NCBI GenBank assembly: GCA_016283755.1
Contig: JAEENO010000035.1
Span: 1-40,299, forward strand
DNA length: 40,299 nucleotides
Origin: Lachnospiraceae bacterium
GTDB lineage: Bacteria > Bacillota > Clostridia > Lachnospirales > Lachnospiraceae
Direction of reading: 5' to 3'
Shown in pieces: positions 16,257-24,114 of the stretch (position 1 is its first letter; each line of letters starts with the position of its first letter). The position numbers and the translations under genes are program-made. Below the pieces are notes generated by a model that worked only from the letters and a program-made list of their open reading frames with translations, was not told the origin of the DNA and did not search any database.

Positions 16257-16282
16257 ATAATTCTTCCTCCTTAAATTATATC

Positions 16283-16304
16283 TTAACAAGACTATTCTTG
16301 TTAA
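16283..16304 (-). other. Hairpin in the oppA leader
   Basis: Perfect 9-bp inverted repeat TTAACAAGA, loop ATAG, TCTTGTTAA, ending 14 bases upstream of AAGGAGG. A second inverted repeat (TCGACA/TGTCGA) lies further 5' at about 16316-16343. Together they could stabilise the leader or form an operator. Confidence 0.55.
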
Positions 16305-16354
16305 AATCTTTTTCCGATCGACACAAAGAAGAAAATATGTCGACCGCTTTACAT

Positions 16355-16383
16355 AATATACAAAAAATCTCTATATTTGTCAA
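16355..16383 (-). promoter_or_regulatory. Sigma-A-type promoter of the opp operon
   Basis: TTGACA (16378-16383), 17-bp spacer, TATATT (16355-16360) on the minus strand. The predicted leader is about 90 nt. The rest of the gene-free stretch between 16257 and 16686 holds this promoter, the leader hairpins and the terminator at 16593-16626; I see nothing else in 16384-16590. Confidence 0.8.
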
Positions 16384-16592
16384 GATTGTGAAAACTACAC
16401 AAATGCCCATATCTTGTGGCTTGACAGACTTTTTACCCCGAAAAAGCCGTTTGGTAAAATTAGACAAAACCCCTTATTTAATAGCTTTCTCCAAAACAGC
16501 ACTTCGATTTGAATAATTTTGTATTTCTATAATTTTGTATTTTGTGTGTCCGAAAAAAATTTTTAATACCCCCTTCACCGCCTCCGATTAGT

Positions 16593-16626
16593 AAAAAAGC
16601 ACAAACAATTGTTACATTGTTCGTGC
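16593..16626 (-). terminator. Bidirectional terminator ending the arc operon
   Basis: GCACGAACAAT and ATTGTTTGTGC type stem (16599-16626) with six T on the minus-strand side and seven T on the plus-strand side. It lies about 60 nt past the zinc-ribbon gene. Confidence 0.85.
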
Positions 16627-16686
16627 CGTTTTTTTGAGTATTTGCAATACTTTTGTAATATTTATTTCAATCTTACTTATCATATT

Positions 16687-17103
16687 TTAATCTTGCTTAT
16701 TATTTAAGAATCGCATCTTTGATTCCTCATCCATAAGCGGGTTATGTACCAGTGTTCCTTTAGGTGTACGTAGGAATTTGAGACACTTTGGGCAGAACTC
16801 ACCCTGAAGAATAAGGACACCGCATCTTGCGCATCTTTGGCCCAGCGCTTTTTCACCCGGCTTATCCTGATACTGTATACGTCCTTCTCTTATCCATGCC
16901 TTAACGCGTTCTATCGGAAGCTGAAAACGCTCCGCAACTTCGTATTCGGTCACTTCGTTATTACGTATATAGTCTCTTACCTGCTTAAAGACCTCCTGCT
17001 CTATGCAGGAAGGGCACATATCAAACTCGTAATTTGACTCAAGCAGCTGATGACAGCCTTCGCAATATTTATAATTACCAAAAAAGCTCTTCTTATTCTG
17101 CAT
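16687..17103 (-). CDS. Zinc-ribbon protein with central helix-turn-helix-like segment (YvyF-like)
   Basis: 138 residues. Two pairs of CxxC motifs form an N-terminal ribbon (YCEGC and MCPSC, residues about 13-33) and a second ribbon near 92-108 (RCARC and FCPKC). Between them is an HTH-like stretch, EVTEYEVAERFQLPIERVKA followed by WIREGRI, which resembles the WIREGRL motif of the flagellar-operon protein YvyF. That suggests a nucleic-acid- or protein-binding regulator. No flagellar genes are in the window. It follows arcC by 36 nt and shares its terminator, so it is probably co-transcribed with the arginine deiminase genes. Exact function unknown. Confidence 0.75.
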   Translation of the reverse strand: MQNKKSFFGNYKYCEGCHQLLESNYEFDMCPSCIEQEVFKQVRDYIRNNEVTEYEVAERFQLPIERVKAWIREGRIQYQDKPGEKALGQRCARCGVLILQGEFCPKCLKFLRTPKGTLVHNPLMDEESKMRFLNNKQD

Positions 17104-17139
17104 TTGTTACCTCTGTATCCTCACTAATGCTTTTATGAA

Positions 17140-18078
17140 TCAACCTACTATCTTGGTACCGGTCTCGCCCTTCATGGCAAGTCCCGCCTTTTCAAGAGAA
17201 GTAATAAGTGCTTCTCTGCCTTTTCCTGATCCTACAAAGTTCATGCAAGCTTCTACCTTAGGAAGCATTGAACCCGGCGCAAAATGACCTTCTTCAATGT
17301 ACTTCTTGCATTCATCAAGACTGATTGACGCAAGCTCCGTCTGGTCCGGCTTATTAAAGTTAATGCATACTCTGTCTACTGCGGTAAGAATTACAAGCAT
17401 ATCTGCATTTAAATCTTCTGCAAGACGTGCACAGGACTTATCCTTATCAATAACCGCTGCGGTTCCCTTAAGACCCTCAGAAGTCTCTATAACCGGGATT
17501 CCGCCGCCACCAACGGTAATAACAACGACATCGTCATCAACAAGCTTGTTGACTACCCCAATCTCGACGATTCTCTTAGGCTGCGGTGACGGAACTACTC
17601 TTCTGTAACCTCTTCCGGCATCTTCAACAAATGTATAACCTTTTTCTGCTTCGATCTTCTCGGCAGCTTCCTTTGTCATAAAAGCTCCGATAGGCTTGGT
17701 CGGCTTCTTAAATGCCGGATCTTCAGGATCTACAACAACCTGTGTAACAAGGCATGCAACTTCCTTCTTAATACCGCGGCTCTTTAATTCCTGCTGGATT
17801 GCCTGCTGTAAATGATATCCGATATATCCCTGACTCATTGCCCCGCACTCAGGGAACGGCATGGCCGGTGTTCCTCCGCCGTTTAATGCTGAATGCTCCA
17901 TTGCAAGGTTAATCATTCCAACCTGCGGTCCGTTGCCGTGACCTATTACTATCTTATGTCCCTGCTCGATTAAATCCACTATTGTCTTAGCGGTAATCTT
18001 AACAAGTTCAAGCTGTTCCTCTGCATTATTGCCAAGTGCGTTACCGCCTAAAGCAAGAACGATTTTCTTCTGTTCCAT
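17140..18078 (-). CDS. arcC: Carbamate kinase
   Basis: 312 residues, the family length. Converts carbamoyl phosphate and ADP to ATP, carbamate; the energy-yielding last step of the arginine deiminase pathway, in the cytoplasm. Motifs: ALGGNALG at the start, GHGNGPQVG, the GGGGIPV phosphate/nucleotide segment, AAVIDKDKSCARLA and a C-terminal GSMLPKVEA. Start set at 18078 (MEQKKIVLAL) after GGAGGAGAT; an upstream extension of 11 codons overlaps the ribosome site. It follows arcB with a terminator in between, so expression may be lower than arcA/arcB or come from partial read-through. Confidence 0.95.
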   Translation of the reverse strand: MEQKKIVLALGGNALGNNAEEQLELVKITAKTIVDLIEQGHKIVIGHGNGPQVGMINLAMEHSALNGGGTPAMPFPECGAMSQGYIGYHLQQAIQQELKSRGIKKEVACLVTQVVVDPEDPAFKKPTKPIGAFMTKEAAEKIEAEKGYTFVEDAGRGYRRVVPSPQPKRIVEIGVVNKLVDDDVVVITVGGGGIPVIETSEGLKGTAAVIDKDKSCARLAEDLNADMLVILTAVDRVCINFNKPDQTELASISLDECKKYIEEGHFAPGSMLPKVEACMNFVGSGKGREALITSLEKAGLAMKGETGTKIVG

Positions 18079-18103
18079 TATAAAATATCTCCTCCAAAAA
18101 GAC

Positions 18104-18136
18104 AAAAACACCGGGCTCCGGAATCTCGAAGCCCGG
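18104..18136 (-). terminator. Terminator between arcB and arcC
   Basis: CCGGGCT/AGCCCGG stem (18111-18136) followed on the minus strand by GTGTTTTTG and a second T-run. Moderately strong. It sits between genes of one pathway, so partial read-through is the likely role. Confidence 0.75.
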
Positions 18137-18151
18137 CGTATAAATCTTTTA

Positions 18152-19144
18152 TTACTTTAATGTTGCATACATAACTGCCTTAATTGTATGCATTCTGTTC
18201 TCAGCCTCATCAAATACTACCGACTGCTTGCTTTCGAATACTTCGTCTGTTACTTCCATCTCTTTAATCTTAAACTTCTTAGCGATATCAGCGCCGATAG
18301 TTGTCTTGGTGTCATGGAATGAAGGTAAGCAGTGCATGAAGATTGCAGTATCCTTAGCATTCTTCATAACTTCCTTATTTACCTGATAAGGCTTAAGAAT
18401 CTTAATTCTGTCAGCCCATACGGAATCAGGCTCGCCCATTGATACCCAGATATCTGTATAGATAACATCTGCGTTCTTGGTACCCTTCTTAACATCTTCT
18501 GTTAATGTTACTGTACAGTCGTTCTCCTTAGCGATCTTCTTGCATTCCTTAACAAGATCCTCTGCAGGCCATAATGCCTTAGGAGCACATGCTGTGAAGT
18601 TAAGTCCCATCTTAGCGCAAGCAACCATTAAAGAGTTACCCATGTTGTTTCTGGCATCGCCCATGTATACGAAATTAACGCCCTTAAGATGGCCAAGCTT
18701 CTCTTCGATTGTAAGAAGATCTGCTAACATCTGTGTAGGATGGAACTGATCTGTAAGTCCGTTCCATACAGGAATGCCTGCATAATCTGCAAGCTCTGTA
18801 ACGAGATCCTGTGAGAAACCTCTGTACTCAATACCGTCATACATTCTTCCGAGAACGCGTGCTGTATCAGCAATTGACTCCTTCTTGCCCATCTGTGATG
18901 AACCCGGATCAAGATATGTTACGCCCATACCGAGGTCCATACCTGCAACTTCGAATGAGCATCTTGTTCTTGTTGATGTCTTCTCGAATAATAATACGAT
19001 ATTCTTACCCTCTAAGTATCTGTGAGGTGTACCTGTTCTCTTTAAATCCTTAAAGTTCTTGGAAAGGTCTAAAAGATAACGAATCTCTGCAGGTGTGAAA
19101 TCCAATAATTTTAAAAAGTTTCTTCCTCTTAAATTAACTCCCAT
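18152..19144 (-). CDS. arcB: Ornithine carbamoyltransferase, catabolic
   Basis: 330 residues. Carries the carbamoyl-phosphate motif STRTRCSFE, the HPTQMLADL loop, and the ornithine-binding HCLPSFHD motif. Catalyses citrulline + phosphate to ornithine + carbamoyl phosphate in the catabolic direction. Position between arcA and arcC argues for the catabolic role; the sequence alone does not separate ArcB from ArgF. ATG at 19144 follows GGAG. No arginine/ornithine antiporter (arcD) is in the window. Confidence 0.95.
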   Translation of the reverse strand: MGVNLRGRNFLKLLDFTPAEIRYLLDLSKNFKDLKRTGTPHRYLEGKNIVLLFEKTSTRTRCSFEVAGMDLGMGVTYLDPGSSQMGKKESIADTARVLGRMYDGIEYRGFSQDLVTELADYAGIPVWNGLTDQFHPTQMLADLLTIEEKLGHLKGVNFVYMGDARNNMGNSLMVACAKMGLNFTACAPKALWPAEDLVKECKKIAKENDCTVTLTEDVKKGTKNADVIYTDIWVSMGEPDSVWADRIKILKPYQVNKEVMKNAKDTAIFMHCLPSFHDTKTTIGADIAKKFKIKEMEVTDEVFESKQSVVFDEAENRMHTIKAVMYATLK

Positions 19145-19182
19145 GGTTATAATCTCCTTTGTGGTTAAAATAATATATTTCG

Positions 19183-19195
19183 CGGGGCTACCCCG
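19183..19195. other. Short hairpin between arcA and arcB
   Basis: CGGGG, loop of three, CCCCG. On the plus strand it is followed by five T, but no plus-strand gene needs a terminator here; on the minus strand there is no T-run. Possibly a processing or stability element in the arc transcript. Confidence 0.4.
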
Positions 19196-19240
19196 TTTTT
19201 AACTTAATACTTATTACTAAAATAGAAGAATGTGCTTCTT

Positions 19241-20473
19241 CTAATCCTCTCTTACAAGCGGCATGCTCATGCAGCGTGGGCCTCCGCGTCCTCTTGAAAG
19301 CTCCGCGGACGGAATCTCAAGAACTTTAAGACCCTTCTGTCTCAAAAGCTCATTGGTTACTACGTTACGCTGATATACCACGATTACTCCCGGTGCAATA
19401 CAAAGTGTATTGGAGCCATCGTTCCACTGTTCGCGCTCTGCTGCGATTCTGTCGTCACCGCCGCACTTGATAAGATCAACCTTTGGAACACCTAAGTGCT
19501 TAGCAAGGATATGCTCAAGGTCGCTGTCTACTCTTGTAACCTTAAGTTCTTCACTGCCCTCACCCGGTGTAATCTCATATACGGTAAGCGGTCCCAAGAT
19601 TCCCGGATGAATAGTGAACTTATCCACGTCAATCTGAGTAAATACCGTATCAAGATGCATAAAAGCTCGAGCTTTTGGAATATCAAAACCGAGTACAGTC
19701 TTAATTGTCGAATTCTTATCGGCAAAGATATTCTTGGCAAGCTTCTCAATTGCTGCCGGGTTGGTTCTCTGTGAGATACCTACAGCCAATACCTTGTCGC
19801 TAATATTTAAGATATCTCCGCCTTCAATACTGTACGGATTGTAACGGTTATAATAAAGATCAGCCTGATCCTTATAATCCTTATGATACTTAAAGATATA
19901 CTCGCCGTAGATGGTCTCTCTGCATCTTGTTATAGAATACATCTTATTAAGACTTACGCCGTTACCGATACATGCGAACGGATCTCTCGTAAAGTACAAG
20001 TTCGGCATCGGATCTATAATAAGCTCGCTGTCGTCTATCATCATTGTCTCTAAGAATTCGCTTCTGTTATACTGTATTTCTTTTAAACAGATGCCTTCCA
20101 TAGACTTTAAGATAAGCTTCTTAGCATCGCCACCGGCATAGTTGATCATAAAATCGTATATTTTCTTCTGCCAGTACGGATCCTTAATGCCTGCTTCATC
20201 AATCCACTGATATAAGAACTTGTCTCTTAATTCATCGGAAGATGCTACTACTTCAGCAGCCAAATCTTCAAGATATACGACCTCAACGCCGTTCTCGCGA
20301 AGAATATTGGCAAACGCGTCATGTTCTTCCTGTGCCACCTTCAAAAACGGAATGTCATCAAATAAGAGACGCTCCAATGTATCAGGTGTAAGATTAAGAA
20401 GTTCGTTCCCCGGACGATGTAACAGCACTTTCTTTAACGGCTTAATCTCGCTCTTTACATTAATTGCTGCCAC
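19241..20473 (-). CDS. arcA: Arginine deiminase
   Basis: 410 residues, the family length. Hydrolyses arginine to citrulline and ammonia. Motifs: LLHRPGNELLNL at the start, FTRDPFACIGNGV, the MHLDTVFTQID active-site segment, CGGDDR, and the catalytic cysteine C401 in GRGGPRCMSMPL. The start is GTG at 20473 with AGGAGGAG upstream. It follows rpiB by 39 nt without a terminator. With arcB and arcC it gives ATP from arginine and raises pH, useful to a fermentative gut anaerobe. Confidence 0.96.
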   Translation of the reverse strand: MAAINVKSEIKPLKKVLLHRPGNELLNLTPDTLERLLFDDIPFLKVAQEEHDAFANILRENGVEVVYLEDLAAEVVASSDELRDKFLYQWIDEAGIKDPYWQKKIYDFMINYAGGDAKKLILKSMEGICLKEIQYNRSEFLETMMIDDSELIIDPMPNLYFTRDPFACIGNGVSLNKMYSITRCRETIYGEYIFKYHKDYKDQADLYYNRYNPYSIEGGDILNISDKVLAVGISQRTNPAAIEKLAKNIFADKNSTIKTVLGFDIPKARAFMHLDTVFTQIDVDKFTIHPGILGPLTVYEITPGEGSEELKVTRVDSDLEHILAKHLGVPKVDLIKCGGDDRIAAEREQWNDGSNTLCIAPGVIVVYQRNVVTNELLRQKGLKVLEIPSAELSRGRGGPRCMSMPLVRED

Positions 20474-20512
20474 AGCCTTCTCCTCCTTATGTTTTTCCTT
20501 TTATATATGTAA

Positions 20513-20953
20513 TTATTTATTCTCTATATCCATGAGCATCTGTACGCGCTCTGCATGGCGTCCGCCCTGGAATGTGGCGCCAAGATATGCGTCAACGATT
20601 GCTTTCGCAAGTTCTACTCCTACGATTCTTGCACCAAACGCAATAATGTTCGCGTCATTATGCTCTTTTGTAAGACGTGCGGATACCGGCTCCGATACAA
20701 CCGCTGCACGAACTCCCTTGACTTTATTAGCTGCCATAGAGATTCCGATTCCCGTTCCGCAGATAAGTACTCCGCAGTCTACCTCTTTTGCAGCTACCGC
20801 GCGTCCTACCTTCTCACCAAACTCAGGGTAGTTGGCACGCTCTGTTGAATGGCATCCGAAGTCTATAACTTCATGACCTTTCTCCTCGAGATACTTCTTA
20901 ATCTCAAGCTTCATATCATATGCTGCGTGGTCGTTACCGATTCCGATTTTCAT
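20513..20953 (-). CDS. rpiB: Ribose-5-phosphate isomerase B (RpiB/LacAB family)
   Basis: 146 residues. Motifs of the family: GNDHAAYDMK at the start (Asp and His of the active site), GVLICGTGIGISMAANK with the catalytic cysteine, and NIIAFGARIVG. Interconverts ribulose 5-phosphate and ribose 5-phosphate; a LacAB-type sugar isomerase cannot be excluded. Start chosen at 20953 after AAAGGAG; the frame continues upstream for 13 codons that cover the ribosome site. First gene after the terminator at 21017-21051, possibly the first gene of the arc transcript, an unusual partner for that pathway. Confidence 0.93.
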   Translation of the reverse strand: MKIGIGNDHAAYDMKLEIKKYLEEKGHEVIDFGCHSTERANYPEFGEKVGRAVAAKEVDCGVLICGTGIGISMAANKVKGVRAAVVSEPVSARLTKEHNDANIIAFGARIVGVELAKAIVDAYLGATFQGGRHAERVQMLMDIENK

Positions 20954-21016
20954 TACGTTTTCTCCTTTATATATCCTAAAATTCCCACCCAAATCCGGAA
21001 AAAAGTCCTTTTTGAG

Positions 21017-21051
21017 AAAAAAAGTGGCTACTGATAATCAATAGCCACTTT
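21017..21051 (-). terminator. Terminator downstream of glnA
   Basis: AAAGTGGCTA/TAGCCACTTT stem of 10 bp with an 11-nt loop, then seven T on the minus strand (three of them in the stem). Confidence 0.88.
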
Positions 21052-21154
21052 GATACGAGTTATTACTCTCTTCTAAACGCGTCTTAAATTATAGCACTGC
21101 ATTTTTATAAAGTCAACATTGTTAACACGAATTACTTCGTTACATTTGCAACTA

Positions 21155-22585
21155 TTAGCAATCGAAATACTTAATAAACTCTGCAGGGTTTGGAGTCTCG
21201 TTAACTTCGCGAGCCTCTTCTCTCTTCATCTTATCCCAGATTTCAAGCAACTTCTCAGGGAATACTCCGCCTACTGTTAAGAAATCATGATCCTTCTTTA
21301 AGCAATCAAGTGCTTCCTCTACAGATGTAGGAAGTGACTGGATCTTCTTCTTCTCTCTCTCGGAAAGATCGAATAAGTTGTAGTCGTAAGGACCCCACTT
21401 GCCTTCAGGATTGATCTTATTCTTAATACCGTCAAGACCTGCCATAAGGATTGCGGAATATGCATAGTAAGGGTTGCATGTAGCATCACCGTTACGAAGC
21501 TCGAATCTCTTATGCTCAGGATCCTTAGCATATGCAGGAATTCTTACAACAGATGAACGGTTAGCTGTTGCATATCCGATTGTAACCGGTGCCTCAAATC
21601 CCGGAACAAGTCTCTTGTAGGACTGTGTTGAAGGATTAAGGAATGCGCAAAGTGCACGCGCGTGCTTGCAAAGTCCACCGATAAAGTAAAGTGCTGTCTC
21701 ACTTAATAATGAGTATCCGTTCTTATCATAGAAGATCGGCTTGCCGTTCTTCTTAAGAAGCATATGTACATGAAGTCCTGAACCTGCTTCCTTATAAAGA
21801 GGCTTAGGAAGGAAGGTTGCTGTCTTGCCTTCAGCGATTGCTTCATTCTTGATTAAGTACTTTGTAATCATTGTGTTATCAGCCATTGTAAGAAGGTCCG
21901 CAAGTTCAACCTCGATCTCAACCTGGCCCGGGCCGCCTACTTCATGGTGCTGATACTTAACATCGATTCCCCAATCCTGCATCATCATGCAGATTCTGGA
22001 ACGAAGATTGTACGTAATATCATAAGGAAGATCAAGATGATATCCTCCCTGATACGGTGTATGATAAGCGAGATTCTGCTCATCATCGATTCCCATGTTC
22101 CAATGTGCTTCATCGGTGTCGATGTGGAAATGAGCCTCGTTATGATCTACGTTAAATGATGCATGATCGAAAATATAGAACTCAAATTCAGGTCCTACGA
22201 GCATCTCGTCTGCAATTCCTGTATCCTTCATATACTGAACCGCTGCCTTGGCAACGTTTCTCGGATACTGATCGAACGGACGGTTAGAATCCTTCTGATC
22301 GATTATCATAACATCACCTGTCATGGTAACGGTCTTAACTTCCATAAAAGGATCAAGCTTAGCTGACTCGATATTAGGAACGAATACCATATCGGAGCTT
22401 TCTACCGGAGCAAAGCCATAACTGCTGCCATCGAATCCGATACCGTACTTCATTGTATCTTCGGTAAATCTCTCTACCGGAATCGCAAGCTGTCTCCACT
22501 TACCGCTAATGTCGATCATCTTAAAATCGATCATTCTTACGTCATTCTCTTTACAGAATGCCAATACTTCTTTAACTGTTTTCAT
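21155..22585 (-). CDS. glnA: Glutamine synthetase, type I
   Basis: 476 residues. N-terminal beta-grasp (1-100) and catalytic domain (107-476). Motifs: GFDGSSYGFAPVESSDM, EFEFYIFD, HHEVGGPGQVEIEV (metal/glutamate ligands) and NRSSVVRIPAY. Condenses ammonia and glutamate with ATP. The adenylylation site of GSI-beta enzymes (NLYDLP) reads NLFDLS here, with Phe in place of the modified Tyr, so control by adenylylation is unlikely; feedback inhibition or a GlnR-type system is expected. ATG at 22585 follows AAAGGA. Single-gene unit between the terminator at 21017 and the hairpins at 22639-22808. Confidence 0.96.
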   Translation of the reverse strand: MKTVKEVLAFCKENDVRMIDFKMIDISGKWRQLAIPVERFTEDTMKYGIGFDGSSYGFAPVESSDMVFVPNIESAKLDPFMEVKTVTMTGDVMIIDQKDSNRPFDQYPRNVAKAAVQYMKDTGIADEMLVGPEFEFYIFDHASFNVDHNEAHFHIDTDEAHWNMGIDDEQNLAYHTPYQGGYHLDLPYDITYNLRSRICMMMQDWGIDVKYQHHEVGGPGQVEIEVELADLLTMADNTMITKYLIKNEAIAEGKTATFLPKPLYKEAGSGLHVHMLLKKNGKPIFYDKNGYSLLSETALYFIGGLCKHARALCAFLNPSTQSYKRLVPGFEAPVTIGYATANRSSVVRIPAYAKDPEHKRFELRNGDATCNPYYAYSAILMAGLDGIKNKINPEGKWGPYDYNLFDLSEREKKKIQSLPTSVEEALDCLKKDHDFLTVGGVFPEKLLEIWDKMKREEAREVNETPNPAEFIKYFDC

Positions 22586-22638
22586 GTTAAAATCCTTTCA
22601 TTACCCCAAATACATTATATTTATTAAGGTCAAAAGTA

Positions 22639-22659
22639 CGGAGGCACGCAGTGTCTCCG
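22639..22659. other. Hairpin upstream of glnA
   Basis: CGGAGGCAC, loop GCA, GTGTCTCCG, 9 bp with one G-T pair. Lies between glnA and the repeat element. No T-run on either side. An operator or part of the structured region is possible. Confidence 0.45.
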
Positions 22660-22672
22660 CACTTAAAGTCTT

Positions 22673-22808
22673 ATTAAACTTGATGTTTAATCATTTTTTG
22701 GTTTAACTGCGGTATAAGAAGACCGCAGTTAAATCCCGCTACGCGGGACAACAGCTCTGCGAGCTGTCGCATGTACGAAAATGATTAAACTTGATGTTTA
22801 ATCATTTT
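22673..22808. repeat. Three-hairpin element bounded by 25-bp direct repeats
   Basis: The same 25 bases, beginning ATTAAACTTGATG, occur at 22673-22697 and 22784-22808. Between them are three tight hairpins: 12-bp TTTAACTGCGGT/ACCGCAGTTAAA (22702-22733), 6-bp TCCCGC/GCGGGA (22734-22748) and 7-bp ACAGCTC/GAGCTGT (22751-22767), the last two with 3-nt loops. The right repeat contains the stop codon of the oxidoreductase gamma gene. It looks like a small structured intergenic repeat of the REP/BIME or MITE kind, but I do not recognise a named family. Confidence 0.65.
22778..22808 (-). terminator. Terminator-like perfect 13-bp hairpin at the end of the VOR operon
   Basis: AAAATGATTAAAC, 5-nt loop, GTTTAATCATTTT. 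The minus-strand TTTT is part of the stem, so it is AT-rich but could end transcription. The gamma-subunit stop TGA lies inside the left arm of the RNA. Confidence 0.5.
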
Positions 22809-23362
22809 CTAAACATCTCCTGTGCAGCCTTAGCACCTTCTGCCAAAGCTTCCTTATTGATAGGGATATACTTTTCCTTAGCAGCTCCGAATACCTTCTT
22901 GAATGCTTCAAGTAACATATCCTGATTAACAAGATGTGCCTGATCGTTAACAGCACCAAGCATAACCATGTTAGCAAGCTGAATCTTGCCAAGTCTTGTT
23001 GCTATTGAGTTAACAGGAATCTTGTAATATGTAACGTCTGTTCTTGGGTTATCATCATCGATAAGGTCGGAGTTCATGAAGATCTTTCCGCCTGCTTCTA
23101 CTTTGTTCTTAAACTTGGTATAAGCAGCACCGTTCATAAATACACCTACTGTAGCATCGTTGTTGATAAGCGGAGAACCGATTCTCTCGTCGGAGATTGT
23201 AACTGAACAGTTAGCTTCTCCTCCTCGCATCTCAGGTCCGTAAGAAGGGCACCATGTAACTTCCTTCTCTTCAAGCATTGCTGCATAAGCCAATAACTGA
23301 CCCATACTCATAACGCCCTGTCCGCCGAAGCCGGCACAGAAAATACGATCAATCTTGCTCAT
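22802..23362 (-). CDS. 2-oxoacid:ferredoxin oxidoreductase, gamma subunit (VOR/KOR type)
   Basis: 186 residues with the family start IFCAGFGGQGVMSMGQLLA, the CPSYGPEMRGGEANCSV motif and the NMVMLGAVN segment. Part of the four-subunit enzyme that oxidatively decarboxylates a 2-oxoacid with CoA, passing electrons to ferredoxin. It follows the beta subunit by 2 nt and is last in the operon. Its final codons (FRK, stop) lie in the 25-bp repeat, so the C-terminus may have been reshaped by that element. Substrate class rests on the alpha subunit. Confidence 0.92.
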   Translation of the reverse strand: MSKIDRIFCAGFGGQGVMSMGQLLAYAAMLEEKEVTWCPSYGPEMRGGEANCSVTISDERIGSPLINNDATVGVFMNGAAYTKFKNKVEAGGKIFMNSDLIDDDNPRTDVTYYKIPVNSIATRLGKIQLANMVMLGAVNDQAHLVNQDMLLEAFKKVFGAAKEKYIPINKEALAEGAKAAQEMFRK

Positions 23363-23364
23363 GT

Positions 23365-24114
23365 TTACTGTCCCTCCTTTGTAGTATCTTTCTTAACTCC
23401 AAGCGGATAGTAAGGAATCATTTCGTTCTTAACGAACTCTAATGCATCAACAGGTGTCTTACCCCAGTTGGTAGGACATGCGCAAAGAACCTCTACGAAT
23501 GAGAATCCAAGACCTGCCTTCTGTACTTCCAACGCTTTCTTAATTGCAGCCTTAGCCTTGTTAACTTCTGCAGGGCTACATACTGCAACTCTCTCAACAT
23601 ACTTAGCACCATCAAGCGTGGAAATAAGCTCTGCTACACGGATAGGATATCCGTTGAGGCTTACATCACGACCAAGCTGTGCTGTTGTTGCCTTCATACC
23701 CGGTAATGTTGTAGGTGCCATCTGTCCACCTGTCATACCGTAGATACCGTTATTAATAAAGATTGTTGTAATCTTCTCACCACGAGCCGCTGCATGAATA
23801 ATCTCACACATACCGATGGATGCTAAGTCTCCGTCACCCTGGTAAGTAATAACTGTCTTATCAGGATGTACTCTCTTAACACCTGTAGCTGTAGCCGGAG
23901 CTCTTCCGTGTGCAGCCTGAATACCATCAAACTCGAAATAATCAAGAGCAAGTACTGCACATCCTACAGGGGACATACAGATTGCTTCATCCAATAAGCC
24001 CATCTCTTCAAGGCTCTCTGCAAGGATACGATGAACGATACCATGAGAGCAACCAGGGCAATAATGTGTCTTAACGTCTGCAAGACCTTTTGAACGCTCA
24101 AATACAACTGACAT
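23365..24114 (-). CDS. 2-oxoacid:ferredoxin oxidoreductase, beta subunit (TPP-binding)
   Basis: 249 residues. TPP-binding features: HYCPGCSHGI near the start, HGRAPATATGVKR, and GDGDLASIGMCEIIHAAARG with NNGIYGMTGGQ (the GDG...N diphosphate/Mg site). Cytoplasmic, pairs with the alpha subunit. Start set at 24114 (MSVVFERSKG), sharing one base with the alpha-subunit stop as TAATG and preceded by GGGAGG; a 13-codon longer frame overlaps the alpha gene. No extra 4Fe-4S motif is seen, as expected for this branch. Confidence 0.93.
   Translation of the reverse strand: MSVVFERSKGLADVKTHYCPGCSHGIVHRILAESLEEMGLLDEAICMSPVGCAVLALDYFEFDGIQAAHGRAPATATGVKRVHPDKTVITYQGDGDLASIGMCEIIHAAARGEKITTIFINNGIYGMTGGQMAPTTLPGMKATTAQLGRDVSLNGYPIRVAELISTLDGAKYVERVAVCSPAEVNKAKAAIKKALEVQKAGLGFSFVEVLCACPTNWGKTPVDALEFVKNEMIPYYPLGVKKDTTKEGQ

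Noticed and set aside
16112-16516. 134-codon plus-strand frame across the oppA start
   Set aside because: Antisense to the OppA signal peptide, leader and promoter; basic, low-complexity product with no ribosome site.
22673-22808. CRISPR array
   Set aside because: Only two repeat copies, with one 86-bp spacer that is itself made of hairpins; no cas genes.
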